From: an uncultured Collinsella sp.
GTDB taxonomy: Bacteria; Actinomycetota; Coriobacteriia; Coriobacteriales; Coriobacteriaceae
Direction of reading: 5' to 3'
DNA: 64,000 nucleotides
Assembly: GCA_900547125.1 (NCBI GenBank)
Contig: URFU01000001.1
Span: 1-64,000, forward strand
In this document: positions 26,721 to 35,511 of the stretch, one piece after another
How positions within the stretch are numbered: the first letter of the stretch is position 1
How the letters are laid out: every line of letters begins with the position of its first letter
Notes under the pieces: model-generated
Database searches by the model: none
The model's input: the letters and a program-made list of their open reading frames with translations, nothing else
What the model was told of the DNA's origin: nothing
Translations under genes and position numbers: made by a program

Positions 26721-26767
26721 GAGAGGGGAGCGGCCCTATGCGATACAAACCCAGCCGCTCCCCTCTC
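26721..26767 (+). terminator. GC-rich hairpin between GH1 and IICB
   Basis: GAGAGGGGAGCGGC (26721-26734) pairs perfectly with GCCGCTCCCCTCTC (26754-26767). There is no clear T-run. It may set the ratio of the two gene products or end part of the transcripts. Confidence 0.55.
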
Positions 26768-26871
26768 TCTGGGACCGACCCCGCCTGCACCCGGGCTTTT
26801 AGCAAGCGGGAGACCATATAGGTTTTCAACGTCCATGCCATTAAGATTTCATGCAAAGAGGAGCGTGAACT

Positions 26872-28632
26872 ATGGAATCGATCGTTAAGTTCTTGGAGAA
26901 AGGTCAGCCGTACTTCGACAAGGTCTCTAAGAACATCTACCTTCAGGCCATTAAAGACGGCTTTTTGGCAGCAATGCCCATCATCCTGTCTTCTTCTGTC
27001 TTCCTGCTTATTTCGACCCTGCCGGGCGTTGTCGCCACGGTCGGCGGCTTTACGCTGCCCGACTGGTGGAACGTCGACGTCGTGAACTTCTGCAACAAGG
27101 TTTACAACTTCACGATGGGCGTCGTGGGCATCATGGTCGCCGGCACCACCGCAAGCGCGCTGACCGGCTCCAAGAACCGCCGCATGCCTGCCGGCAAGGC
27201 CATCAACGCCACGAGCACCATGGTCGCCGCCATGTGCGCTATGCTCATCTTGGCCGTTACCCAGACGAGTGCCAAGATCGACGGCGCCGATGTCTCGGTG
27301 TTCTTTACCGACAACATGGGCACCAAGGGCCTGCTGAGCTCCTTTGTCGCCGCATTTGCCACGGTCAACATCTATGCCTTCTGCATTAAGCGCGACATCA
27401 CCATCAAGCTGCCCAAAGAAGTCCCCGGCGCCATCGCCCAGAACTTCCGCGACATCTTCGCCTTCAGCTTCTCCATCCTGTTTGTCGCCGTCATCGACGT
27501 TATCTGCCGCACCTGCTTGGCCGTCCCGTTTGCCAACGTCATCTCCACGCTGGTGAGCCCGCTGTTCGCCGCCGCCGATTCCTACGCCGGCCTCGCCCTC
27601 ATCTGGTTCATGATCCCGCTGTTCTGGTTCATGGGCATCCACGGCCCCTCGGTCGTTAAGCCTGCCCTCAACGCTGCGCTGTTTGGCAACATCACCACCA
27701 ACCTCGCCACGCTGCAGGCCGGCGGTCACCCCGCCCTCGCCCTGACCGAGAACTTCGGTAACTACATCGGCGAACTCGGCGGCACCGGCGCCACGTTCAT
27801 TGTCCCGATCATTTTCCTGCTCTTTATGCGCTCCAAGCAGCTCAAGGCCGTCGGCAAAGCCTCTGTCGTACCCGTGATGTTCGCCGTCAACGAGCCGCTG
27901 CTGTTCGCCGCGCCCATCATCCTCAACCCGTACTTCCTGATCCCGTTCCTGTTTGCCCCCGTGGCCAACGTCCTCATTGGTAAGTTCTTCATCGACTTTT
28001 TGGGCATGAACGGCTTTATCTATGCCATGCCGTGGGCACTCCCCGGACCGATCGGCACCTTCATCGACACCAACTTCCAGCCGATTTCTCTGGTCCTGGT
28101 TGTCGTCCTGCTGGTCGTTGACTTCTTGATCTACTACCCGTTCTGCAAGGCCTACGACAACGTCCTGTGCAAGCAGGAGGCCGAGACCCTGGCCGAAGAA
28201 GAGGCCGAGGAGACCAAGGCCGTCAAGACCGCTGCCGCCCCCGCCGTTGAGGCTCCCGTTGTCGAGACCGCTTCTGCCACTGAGGCCTCCGCAGCTCCGT
28301 CCGCCCTTAAGGGCAAGGATCTGAGGGTTCTGGTTCTGTGCGCTGGCGCCGGCACCTCTGCACTGCTCGCCAACGCGCTTAAGGAAGGCGCCGACGAGCT
28401 GGGCATCGACATTACCGCCAACGCCGGTGCCTACGGCAGCCACTACGCCATCATGGACCAGTACAACGTCATCGTCCTGGCTCCGCAGGTTCGCACCTAT
28501 TACAACGAGATGAAGGCCGACACCGACCGCCTGGGCATCACGCTGCTGTCGCCCAAGGGCAAACAGTACATCGACCTCACTAAGGATCCCAAGGGTGCCG
28601 TCGCCTGGATCGAGGAAAACCTCGAGGCATAA
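26872..28632 (+). CDS. PTS lactose-family IICB permease
   Basis: 586 residues, AGAGGAG before the ATG. IIC domain with GIHGPSVVKP and AVNEPLLFAAPIILNP; Glu/Ala/Pro-rich linker about 440-485; IIB domain with Cys in VLVLCAGAGTSALLANAL. Very like the IICB at 30091. It lacks a IIA and must be fed by another protein, most simply LacF. It imports the substrate of the preceding glycosidase. Confidence 0.9.
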   Translation: MESIVKFLEKGQPYFDKVSKNIYLQAIKDGFLAAMPIILSSSVFLLISTLPGVVATVGGFTLPDWWNVDVVNFCNKVYNFTMGVVGIMVAGTTASALTGSKNRRMPAGKAINATSTMVAAMCAMLILAVTQTSAKIDGADVSVFFTDNMGTKGLLSSFVAAFATVNIYAFCIKRDITIKLPKEVPGAIAQNFRDIFAFSFSILFVAVIDVICRTCLAVPFANVISTLVSPLFAAADSYAGLALIWFMIPLFWFMGIHGPSVVKPALNAALFGNITTNLATLQAGGHPALALTENFGNYIGELGGTGATFIVPIIFLLFMRSKQLKAVGKASVVPVMFAVNEPLLFAAPIILNPYFLIPFLFAPVANVLIGKFFIDFLGMNGFIYAMPWALPGPIGTFIDTNFQPISLVLVVVLLVVDFLIYYPFCKAYDNVLCKQEAETLAEEEAEETKAVKTAAAPAVEAPVVETASATEASAAPSALKGKDLRVLVLCAGAGTSALLANALKEGADELGIDITANAGAYGSHYAIMDQYNVIVLAPQVRTYYNEMKADTDRLGITLLSPKGKQYIDLTKDPKGAVAWIEENLEA

Positions 28633-28664
28633 TACGCTGACGCCACCTGCCGCTCGCAGAAAAT

Positions 28665-28706
28665 AATGGCCCGCGCATCGATGTGTGATGCGCGGGCCAT
28701 TTTGTT
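28665..28706 (+). terminator. operon terminator
   Basis: AATGGCCCGCGCATC (28665-28679) pairs with GATGCGCGGGCCATT (28687-28701), then TTTGTTT. Confidence 0.85.
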
Positions 28707-28723
28707 TAGACCGCACCCGTCCT

Positions 28724-28794
28724 CCTGTTCATCTCAATCTGTAACATCTAGCCGAGTTTTCGGGTCCCACCTGTTACAGATTGAGATGAACAGG
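28724..28794. repeat. GTCTC-GTAACA palindromic repeat, copy 3
   Basis: CCTGTTCATCTCAATCTG is inverted at the far end as CAGATTGAGATGAACAGG. Here the outer TCTC is CATCTC with the opposite arm changed to match, so pairing is preserved. The only single (unpaired) copy. Confidence 0.75.
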
Positions 28795-28804
28795 CCGAGC
28801 ACGT

Positions 28805-29806
28805 CTACACCCGCAGGTCCTTTACGCTGGAACGCTCGACCAACACACCCGAGACAAGCGTACGGCTTCTGGAGCTCGGGGCTTCCAGACCTGCGACGAC
28901 CTCGTTAAGCGCACGGATGCCCAGCTCGCGGTGGCGAAACTTCACCGACGTCAGAATCGAGTTGGGAATCGTCTTGTAGAGCTCATCGTCGAAGCCGATC
29001 ACGGACACGTCGTCGGGCACACTCAGACCCTTGTCACGTAGAGCCATCATCACGCCGTTTGCCATGCAGTCGTTAGCAGCGAGGACCGCCGTACAATCGG
29101 GTTTATCGGCAAGCACAAGGCCCGCGGCATAGCCACTATCCGCATTCCAATCGCCTTGCAGAGGCTCGGGCGGCTCAATGCCACGCGCCTCGAGTGCCGC
29201 ACGCCAACCTTTCATACGACACTGGCTCGACAGCGACTCTTTCTTACCAGAGACGAAGTATACGTTCTTGTGCCCACGATTTAAGAAGTACTCGCACGCC
29301 ATGCGCGCACCACCCTCTTGATCGTCACTAACGGTAGAGCAGGTAGGATGCTCCATCGGCGTGATAATCACCGTCTTGAGGCCCTTCGGTGCCTCAAAGG
29401 TATCAAAGTCATCGACCATCTGACGCAGGTTGAAGATCATGCCATCAACAGGCAGTTGCGACATCCTACGCGCCGCTTCGGCAAGGGTCATCTTCTCCCC
29501 CGCGCGCTTCTTAATCATCGTAAGCGCAAAACCGCGTTCTTCGGCGGCATCGGCGATACCGTCAATCATGTCCACGGCACCGCCCGACAAGTGGAACAGC
29601 ACCACGCCGATGCACCCGTAACGACCCAATTTGAGCGAACGCGCGGCAAAGTTGGTTCGAAACCCGAGCGCCTCCATTGCGGAATGAACCTTATCGCGTG
29701 TCGACTCTCGCACGCTATCGGGCTCGTTGATCACACGCGAAACCGTCTTGAGAGAAACACCCGCAGCAATCGCCACGTCGTTCATTGAGACATTTTTCTT
29801 GTCCAT
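28805..29806 (-). CDS. LacI-family regulator, divergent from IICB-GH1 at 30091
   Basis: 333 residues from the ATG at 29806. A GTG three codons upstream (29815) has a better-placed GGAG and is an equally likely start. The HTH is MNDVAIAAGVSLKTVSRVIN, with Leu-Lys at the specificity positions, unlike its three paralogues. The sensor domain ends VSGVLVERSSVKDLRV. A perfect palindrome ATGACAACGTTGTCAT upstream is the likely operator. Probable repressor of the adjacent operon. Confidence 0.9.
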   Translation of the reverse strand: MDKKNVSMNDVAIAAGVSLKTVSRVINEPDSVRESTRDKVHSAMEALGFRTNFAARSLKLGRYGCIGVVLFHLSGGAVDMIDGIADAAEERGFALTMIKKRAGEKMTLAEAARRMSQLPVDGMIFNLRQMVDDFDTFEAPKGLKTVIITPMEHPTCSTVSDDQEGGARMACEYFLNRGHKNVYFVSGKKESLSSQCRMKGWRAALEARGIEPPEPLQGDWNADSGYAAGLVLADKPDCTAVLAANDCMANGVMMALRDKGLSVPDDVSVIGFDDELYKTIPNSILTSVKFRHRELGIRALNEVVAGLEAPSSRSRTLVSGVLVERSSVKDLRV

Positions 29807-29888
29807 CGTTGCCACTACTTCTCCAGTCGGTTTTGCATCGCTTGCTTTTTGCGTTCTAGCATACACTACCTGCCCGACTGACAAATCA

Positions 29889-29920
29889 GCCGTTTATCGG
29901 ACGATATCGACCGTTCACCT
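29889..29920 (+). promoter_or_regulatory. 21-bp-spaced direct repeat (LytTR-like site)
   Basis: GCCGTTTATCG at 29889 and ACCGTTCACCT at 29910. Confidence 0.5.
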
Positions 29921-29945
29921 GTAAATCCTTGTTGCTCTTCCAAAA

Positions 29946-29985
29946 ATGTCTTACGTTGTCATTAACGAAATGACAACGTTGTCAT
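29946..29985. promoter_or_regulatory. two LacI operators
   Basis: TGTCTTACGTTGTCAT (29947-29962) and the perfect palindrome ATGACAACGTTGTCAT (29970-29985), 23 bp apart. Confidence 0.7.
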
Positions 29986-30090
29986 TTCGCAATGCCTTCC
30001 TTAATCAGGAAGGTTTCCGGGCAGTCCTGACCATCCATCGACGACCAGTTCCATCCACATGCATCGCGCATCAAGTAGCAAAGGAGCTTT

Positions 30091-31869
30091 ATGGACGCCA
30101 TCGTAAAGATGCTCGAAAAGCATCAGCCGTTCTTTGAGAAGATCTCGAGGAACATCTACCTCCAGGCTATTAAGGACGGATTCCTTGGGTGCATGCCCAT
30201 CGTCCTCACCTCTTCGATCTTTCTGCTGATCGCCACGCTTCCCGGCGTGGTCGGCATCACGCTGCCCCAGCCGCTCATCGACTGGTGCAACAAGCTGTAC
30301 AACTTCACCATGGGCGTCATGGGCATCATGGTTGCCGGCACCACCGCCAAGAACTTTACGGCTTCCATGAACCGTCGCATGCCCGCCGGCAAGGTGCTCA
30401 ACGACGGCTCCACCATGGTTGCCGCCCAGTGCAGCATGCTGCTGCTCGCCGTTACGCAGTTCACCACCAAGTTCAACGGCTCCGAGCTTTCTGTCTTCGA
30501 TTGCACCAGCATGGGTACGCGCGGTCTGTTCTCGGCCTATATCGCCGCGTTCATTACCGTGTGGGTCTATAAGTACTGCGTCTCGCGCGATCTGACCATT
30601 AAGCTGCCCAAGGAGGTTCCGGGCGCCATCGCACAGAACTTCCGCGACATCATCCCCTTCGGTGGCGCTGTCATCATTTGCGGCATCATCGATGTGGTTG
30701 TGCGCAACCTCATGGGCGTTCCGTTCTCCGAGCTGCTTATCAAACTGCTCTCCCCGCTCTTCACTGCGGCAGAGACCTACCCCGGACTCATCCTTATTCA
30801 GGCGGCCACCGCGTTCTTCTGGTTCATCGGCGTCCACGGCCCCTCGATTGTCCAGCCGGGCATCGACCCCATCCGTCTTGCCAACCAGGCCGAGAACCTG
30901 CAGGTTCTGCTGGCAGGCGGCCACCCCGCACACTCCCTCACCTTTAACATGTCGCTCGTGGGTGAGTTCGGCGGCACCGGCGCCACGTTCATCGTGCCGC
31001 TTCTGCTGATTCTCTTTATGAAGTCCAAGCAGCTCAAAGCCGTCGGTAAGGCCTCGATTGTTCCTGTTGCCTTCGCCGTCAACGAACCGCTGCTCTTTGG
31101 CGCGCCGATGATCCTTAACCCTTACATGCTCATCCCCTTTGTTGCCGCCGGCTGCGTCAACGTAAGCGTTGCCAAGTTCTTTATCGACAATGTGGGCATG
31201 AACGGCTTCTCCTTCGTGGTGCCTTGGGCCACCCCTGCCCCCATCGGCATCTTCATCACCACGAACTTCCAGCTTATCGCCCTGGTATTTGTTGCAATCA
31301 TCATCTTGCTGGACGCCATCATCTACCTGCCGTTCTTGAAGGCATACGATAAGCTGCTCTGCGACCAGGAGGCCGAGCGCGCCGCCGAGCTGGGTCTCGA
31401 GTCCGATGGTGCCGCTGCCATCGCCGCCAACGCCCCTGCGCCCGCTGTCGAGCAGACCACCGCTTCCGTCGAGACGACCGCTGCCGCCGCCGGCAGCGAG
31501 CCTGTCGCCGATCAGCCCGAGCCCGCTGCCGATGCATCCGCCAAGAAGGATGTCGACGGCCTGAAGGTCCTCGTCCTGTGCGCCGGCGCCGGCACCTCTG
31601 CCATGCTTGCCAATGCCATCAAGGAAGGTGCCGCGCAGACCGGAGAGAACATCGCTTCCTCCGCAGGCGCCTATGGCCAGCACACTGCCATCATGGATCA
31701 GTACGATGTCATCGTGCTCGCCCCGCAGGTTCGTAGCTACTACAACGACATGAAGGCCGACACCGATCGTCTGGGCATTAAGCTGCTCGCTCCGCGCGGC
31801 AAGGAATATATCGACCTTACTCGCGACCCCGCTGGCGCCATCAAGTGGCTCCGCGAGAACCTCGACTAG
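30091..31869 (+). CDS. PTS lactose-family IICB permease
   Basis: 592 residues, AAAGGAG before the ATG. IIC membrane domain (GVHGPSIVQP, AVNEPLLFGAPMILNP), a long Ala/Glu/Pro-rich linker about 430-490, and a IIB domain with Cys in VLVLCAGAGTSAMLANAI. Forms a two-gene operon with the LacG-like enzyme that follows. Depends on a IIA from elsewhere. Confidence 0.9.
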   Translation: MDAIVKMLEKHQPFFEKISRNIYLQAIKDGFLGCMPIVLTSSIFLLIATLPGVVGITLPQPLIDWCNKLYNFTMGVMGIMVAGTTAKNFTASMNRRMPAGKVLNDGSTMVAAQCSMLLLAVTQFTTKFNGSELSVFDCTSMGTRGLFSAYIAAFITVWVYKYCVSRDLTIKLPKEVPGAIAQNFRDIIPFGGAVIICGIIDVVVRNLMGVPFSELLIKLLSPLFTAAETYPGLILIQAATAFFWFIGVHGPSIVQPGIDPIRLANQAENLQVLLAGGHPAHSLTFNMSLVGEFGGTGATFIVPLLLILFMKSKQLKAVGKASIVPVAFAVNEPLLFGAPMILNPYMLIPFVAAGCVNVSVAKFFIDNVGMNGFSFVVPWATPAPIGIFITTNFQLIALVFVAIIILLDAIIYLPFLKAYDKLLCDQEAERAAELGLESDGAAAIAANAPAPAVEQTTASVETTAAAAGSEPVADQPEPAADASAKKDVDGLKVLVLCAGAGTSAMLANAIKEGAAQTGENIASSAGAYGQHTAIMDQYDVIVLAPQVRSYYNDMKADTDRLGIKLLAPRGKEYIDLTRDPAGAIKWLRENLD

Positions 31870-31883
31870 TTCCTCCCTCTGTT

Positions 31884-31910
31884 GGTGCCCGGATCCCCAG
31901 TTCGGGCACC
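31884..31910 (+). terminator. hairpin between IICB and GH1
   Basis: GGTGCCCG (31884-31891) pairs with CGGGCACC (31903-31910). No T-run. Third example of a hairpin at a permease/glycosidase junction. Confidence 0.45.
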
Positions 31911-31944
31911 TCTCCCTATTCGTATCCCACAGAAAGGATGACTC

Positions 31945-33366
31945 ATGACCAACCCCATGCAGTTCCCCGACGGCTTTGTGTTTGGCGGCGCCACCGCCGC
32001 TTACCAGGTTGAGGGCGAGACCCGCACGCACGGCAAGGGCAAAGTGCCCTGGGACGATTTCCTGGCTGCTCAGGGTCGCTTCTCCCCCGACCCCGCAAGC
32101 GATTTCTACAACAAGTATCCGGTCGATATCGACTTGTGCCAGCGCTTTGGCATCAACGGTATTCGCGTCTCCATCGCTTGGAGCCGTATCTTCCCCAGTG
32201 GCACCGGCGAGATTAACCCCGAGGGCGTCGCTTTCTATCACGAGCTTTTCGCCACCTGCAACAAAGCTGGCGTTATCCCCTATGTCACGCTCGATCACTT
32301 TGACACGCCCGAGGCCTTCTACCAGGACGGCGGCGAGGGCTTCCTGACGCGCACGACCATCGACGCCTTCGTCGAGTACGCCAAGTTCTGCTTTGCCGAG
32401 TTCACCGAGGTCAAGCACTGGTTTACCTTTAACGAGATTCCCGCAACCGCCGAGGGCAGCTTTATCGTCGGCAACTGGCCGCACGGCGAGAAGTACCGCC
32501 TGGACAAGGCCTTCCAGCTCATGCACAACATGATGGTGGCCCACGCCAAGGCTGTCGTCGCCTTCCATGAGGGCGGCTTTGAGGGCGAGATCGGCATTGT
32601 CCAGAACCTGGAGCCCAAGTATCCCCTCGACCCCAACAACGCCGCCGACTGCGAGGCAGCTCGCATGGCCGACGTCATCAACAACCGCTGGGTACTCGAC
32701 GCCACCTTCCGCGGCCACTATGCAGCCGACACCATGGAGGCTGCGACCAAGCTGGCCCATATCGCCGGCGGCGAGCTCGACGTCCGCGACGAGGACATCG
32801 CCGCGCTGACCGCCGCGCTCCCCTACAACGATTGCCTGGGCGTCAACACCTACAAGTGCCAGTTCCTGCGTGCCGCCGAGGGCGAAAACGACATCAACCA
32901 CAATGGCACCGGCGACAAGGGCTCCTCGCGCTGGTTCCTCAAGGGCGTGGGCGAGTCATGCGTGCGCGAAGGCGTACCCACCACCGATTGGGACTGGATC
33001 ATCTATCCCGAGGGCCTCTACGACCTGCTGCTCCGCATTAAGAACGATTACCCCAACTACAAGAAGATCTACATCACCGAGAACGGCATGGGCTATAAGG
33101 ACGACTTCGAGGATGGCTTTATCGACGACGCCCCTCGCATCGACTACATGCGTCAGCATCTCGCATGGATCCTCAAGGCAATCGACGGCGGCGTAAACGT
33201 CGACGGTTACTTTGTGTGGTCGCTGCAGGACCAGTTCTCCTGGACCAACGGCTATAACAAGCGTTACGGCCTGTTCTACATCGACTTTGAGACCCAGAAG
33301 CGCTACCCCAAGGCGAGCGCGTACTGGTACAAGAACGTCGCGGAGACCGGCCTGCTTATGGCCTAA
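31945..33366 (+). CDS. lacG: GH1 6-phospho-beta-galactosidase
   Basis: 473 residues, AGAAAGGA before the ATG. Acid/base Glu164 in WFTFNEI, nucleophile in YITENGMG, and the 6-phosphate triad in SWTNGYNKRY. Very similar to the enzyme at 22171 over its whole length. The strand-3 segment reads TLDHFDTP instead of TLHHFDTP; the second, functional His is kept. Cleaves phosphorylated disaccharide from the upstream IICB. Confidence 0.9.
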   Translation: MTNPMQFPDGFVFGGATAAYQVEGETRTHGKGKVPWDDFLAAQGRFSPDPASDFYNKYPVDIDLCQRFGINGIRVSIAWSRIFPSGTGEINPEGVAFYHELFATCNKAGVIPYVTLDHFDTPEAFYQDGGEGFLTRTTIDAFVEYAKFCFAEFTEVKHWFTFNEIPATAEGSFIVGNWPHGEKYRLDKAFQLMHNMMVAHAKAVVAFHEGGFEGEIGIVQNLEPKYPLDPNNAADCEAARMADVINNRWVLDATFRGHYAADTMEAATKLAHIAGGELDVRDEDIAALTAALPYNDCLGVNTYKCQFLRAAEGENDINHNGTGDKGSSRWFLKGVGESCVREGVPTTDWDWIIYPEGLYDLLLRIKNDYPNYKKIYITENGMGYKDDFEDGFIDDAPRIDYMRQHLAWILKAIDGGVNVDGYFVWSLQDQFSWTNGYNKRYGLFYIDFETQKRYPKASAYWYKNVAETGLLMA

Positions 33367-33388
33367 CTTTTGCCGCATACCCCCTGTC

Positions 33389-33438
33389 GGCCGCATGCGA
33401 ATCCCTCCACGGGTTCGTATGCGGCCTTTTTTGTTTTT
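33389..33438 (+). terminator. operon terminator
   Basis: GGCCGCATGCGAATCC pairs with GGTTCGTATGCGGCC (33412-33426), then TTTTTTGTTTTT. Confidence 0.85.
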
Positions 33439-33455
33439 GGTGAGCCCGTGCGGGC

Positions 33456-33523
33456 CGTTTGTCTCGATCTGTAACATCTAGCCAAGTATTTCGGCCCTAG
33501 CTGTTACAGATCAAGACAAACAG
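33456..33523. repeat. GTCTC-GTAACA palindromic repeat, copy 4
   Basis: Same arms and TCTAGCCAAG loop type as copy 1. Lies about 80 bp from copy 5. Confidence 0.75.
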
Positions 33524-33537
33524 AGCGCCCGAGCAGA

Positions 33538-33600
33538 AATATCTCAATCTGTAACACGTAGCCCACTTTTAACCGTCTACCTGTTACAGATCAAGACAAT
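33538..33600. repeat. GTCTC-GTAACA palindromic repeat, copy 5
   Basis: CACGTAGCCCACTTTT loop type, like copy 2. Repeats the A-then-B order of copies 1 and 2. Confidence 0.75.
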
Positions 33601-33651
33601 AAGATAGTCAAATCCAAACTTTCCAAGCAGTTATGAAGCATGGTTTCTAGT

Positions 33652-33726
33652 TTTCGGTATCACGAACATGCTTTCGGTGTCATTTAATGGTATTATGATA
33701 TCGAAAGTATGTTCGTGATACCGAAA
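33652..33726. promoter_or_regulatory. long inverted repeat overlapping the Fic gene leader
   Basis: 31-nt arms 33652-33682 and 33696-33726 match at 28 positions (TTTCGGTATCACGAACAT start). The right arm runs into the AAAGGAG ribosome site. It can act as an operator pair or as an mRNA hairpin that hides the ribosome site. Confidence 0.65.
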
Positions 33727-33734
33727 GGAGCCGC

Positions 33735-34967
33735 ATGCGCCAGTTCGATTACACCACAGTCCCAGCGGAACTCGAGGCAACTCCAATCACCAACCTCCTC
33801 CTCTCGATACGCGAGCATAAAGGCCGACAGCTTGCTCTGAGTCAAGTTAAACCCGAACTTCTATCGTCACTTATGGAGGAAGCTAAGATCCAAAGCACCC
33901 AATCCTCCAACGGACTTGAAGGAATTGTTACCACCCAAAAAAGACTCAAAGCAATCATGGCGTATTCCGCCAAGCCAAGCTCCCGCGCAGAGGAAGAAAT
34001 CGCTGGATACCGAGATGTGCTGTCGCTTATTCACGAGCAACACGATTCCATTCCCGTAACGCCATCGGTCATTTTGCAGTTGCATCGTGACCTCATGGCG
34101 CACACGGCAATCTCGTATGGGGGCCATTGGAAAGATAGCGATAACGAAATCATCTCCATCGACAATCAAGGCAATCGATTTGTGCGCTTTAGGCCGCCTT
34201 CGGCCCTAGCAACCCCCGGACTTATCGAAGAAGCCTGTCGGTCCCTCAACGACGCCTTATCTCGTCAAGTTTGCGACCCCCTCCTTATATCATTCCGCTT
34301 CATCTTCGATTTTGTCAGCATTCATCCCTTCAACGATGGCAATGGCAGGATGAGCCGGCTCCTTACAACGCTGCTACTCGAAAAGACTGGATACGACGTT
34401 GCGCGTTACATCAGCATCGAACGACTTATTGAAGACAACAAGGCGCTCTACTACAACGCCCTCGCTGCAAGCTCCACTGGATGGAATGAAAATCAAAACA
34501 CCGAAGTACCCTTTATCCGTTTCATGCTCGGAACAACCCTGGCCGCCTACCGACAGCTCGAGCAGCGTACCTTAATTGAATCAAGCACTCGTCCCATGTC
34601 GAAGCAAGCGCGCATCGCTGTTCTATTTCAACAGAGACCCGGCGTCATTAAGAAATCCGACATCCGATCCAACTGCCCCGATATCAGCGAGGTTACCGTT
34701 AAACGAACCCTCGGTCAGCTTGTTAGTTGCAGCGCAATCGAAAAAACAGGAGCGGGTCGTTCGACGGGCTACATACTCAAAGACGTCCATGCTCTAGAAC
34801 TATTCTTGCAATCCACAATACCCGATAGCGAGGCCGCAATAACAAAAGAGGCTCCAAAGGATAAGCTCCTTGAACGTGTAAACCACGCCGAGGATGAAAG
34901 CAGAGAGGGGCTCTATGAAGACTACGATTCATTCTCAAGGGACATAAAGACGAAATACGGAGTCTAG
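33735..34967 (+). CDS. Fic-domain protein (AMPylase-type)
   Basis: 410 residues. The Fic motif HPFNDGNGRMSR (197-208) is complete, so AMP (or other nucleotide) transfer is expected. The N-terminal inhibitory helix SNGLEG (S58-E62-G63) marks an auto-inhibited class II Fic. The last 120 residues contain a winged-helix region (RPGVIKKSDIRSNCPDISEV), suggesting DNA binding or target reading. G+C is visibly lower than in the neighbouring operons. Flanking palindromic repeats and a regulator remnant suggest acquired DNA. Its target is unknown. Confidence 0.9.
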   Translation: MRQFDYTTVPAELEATPITNLLLSIREHKGRQLALSQVKPELLSSLMEEAKIQSTQSSNGLEGIVTTQKRLKAIMAYSAKPSSRAEEEIAGYRDVLSLIHEQHDSIPVTPSVILQLHRDLMAHTAISYGGHWKDSDNEIISIDNQGNRFVRFRPPSALATPGLIEEACRSLNDALSRQVCDPLLISFRFIFDFVSIHPFNDGNGRMSRLLTTLLLEKTGYDVARYISIERLIEDNKALYYNALAASSTGWNENQNTEVPFIRFMLGTTLAAYRQLEQRTLIESSTRPMSKQARIAVLFQQRPGVIKKSDIRSNCPDISEVTVKRTLGQLVSCSAIEKTGAGRSTGYILKDVHALELFLQSTIPDSEAAITKEAPKDKLLERVNHAEDESREGLYEDYDSFSRDIKTKYGV

Positions 34968-35039
34968 TCATATCCCAGAATAGCCTCATCCTTGTTGCCC
35001 AAAGTTATTTACGCGTCATTGTGAAGCGATAACCCCTGC

Positions 35040-35350
35040 GCCGGCAGGGGGGGGCAGAAGTATCGCCTGCCGATCTTGCTGGAGTCGGCGATGAGGTAGC
35101 GCGTATCGGCCTTGCTAAAGGCGAGCTGCTGGATGCGGCCCTCGTCCATATTGGACGTAGATACGTCACCGTCCAAGATGCCGTTGGCACCGATAAACGC
35201 CGCGTCAATGCCCAGCGCACGCAGGGTATCCTCGGCCGTGGGTCCCACAAAGGCGGCGGTGCGGCGACGGTACATGCCGCCTACCAGGCACAGGTCGCAG
35301 TCTTCGCGCGTCTCGAGCAGGTTAATCACCGAGAGCGAATTGGTCACATA
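35040..35350 (-). pseudogene. remnant of a DeoR/LacR-type regulator
   Basis: The minus strand encodes VTNSLSVINLLETREDCDLC through YLIADSSKIG, nearly identical by eye to the centre of the regulator at 39548-40312. The HTH domain is missing on one side and the C terminus is scrambled on the other, so it cannot make a working regulator. Frame is largely intact within the copied segment, indicating a recent partial duplication. Confidence 0.75.
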
Positions 35351-35444
35351 GATGGAAGTCAGCTTGTCGGTGACTCGGAGAGAGCGCCAATGCGATCTCA
35401 CGTCGGTTGCGCTCATTGTCTCAACTTGATACTCAACGAAATAC

Positions 35445-35473
35445 GGCCCCGCAGCTCAATAAGCTGCGGGGCC
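35445..35473 (-). terminator. hairpin downstream of the fourth IICB
   Basis: GGCCCCGCAGCT pairs with AGCTGCGGGGCC. The T-run on the minus side is weak. Confidence 0.55.
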
Positions 35474-35511
35474 CTACTATACACCGACGAATCAACGACG
35501 GAGTGCATCCA

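Noticed and set aside
30001..32901. A 966-codon open frame on the minus strand opposite the IICB and GH1 genes.
   Set aside because: It is rich in Gly, Ala, Val, Asp, Glu and His, shows no family motif, and mirrors the high-GC third positions of the real plus-strand genes. The same holds for other long antisense frames at 20260-22092, 22153-23649 and 26680-28716.
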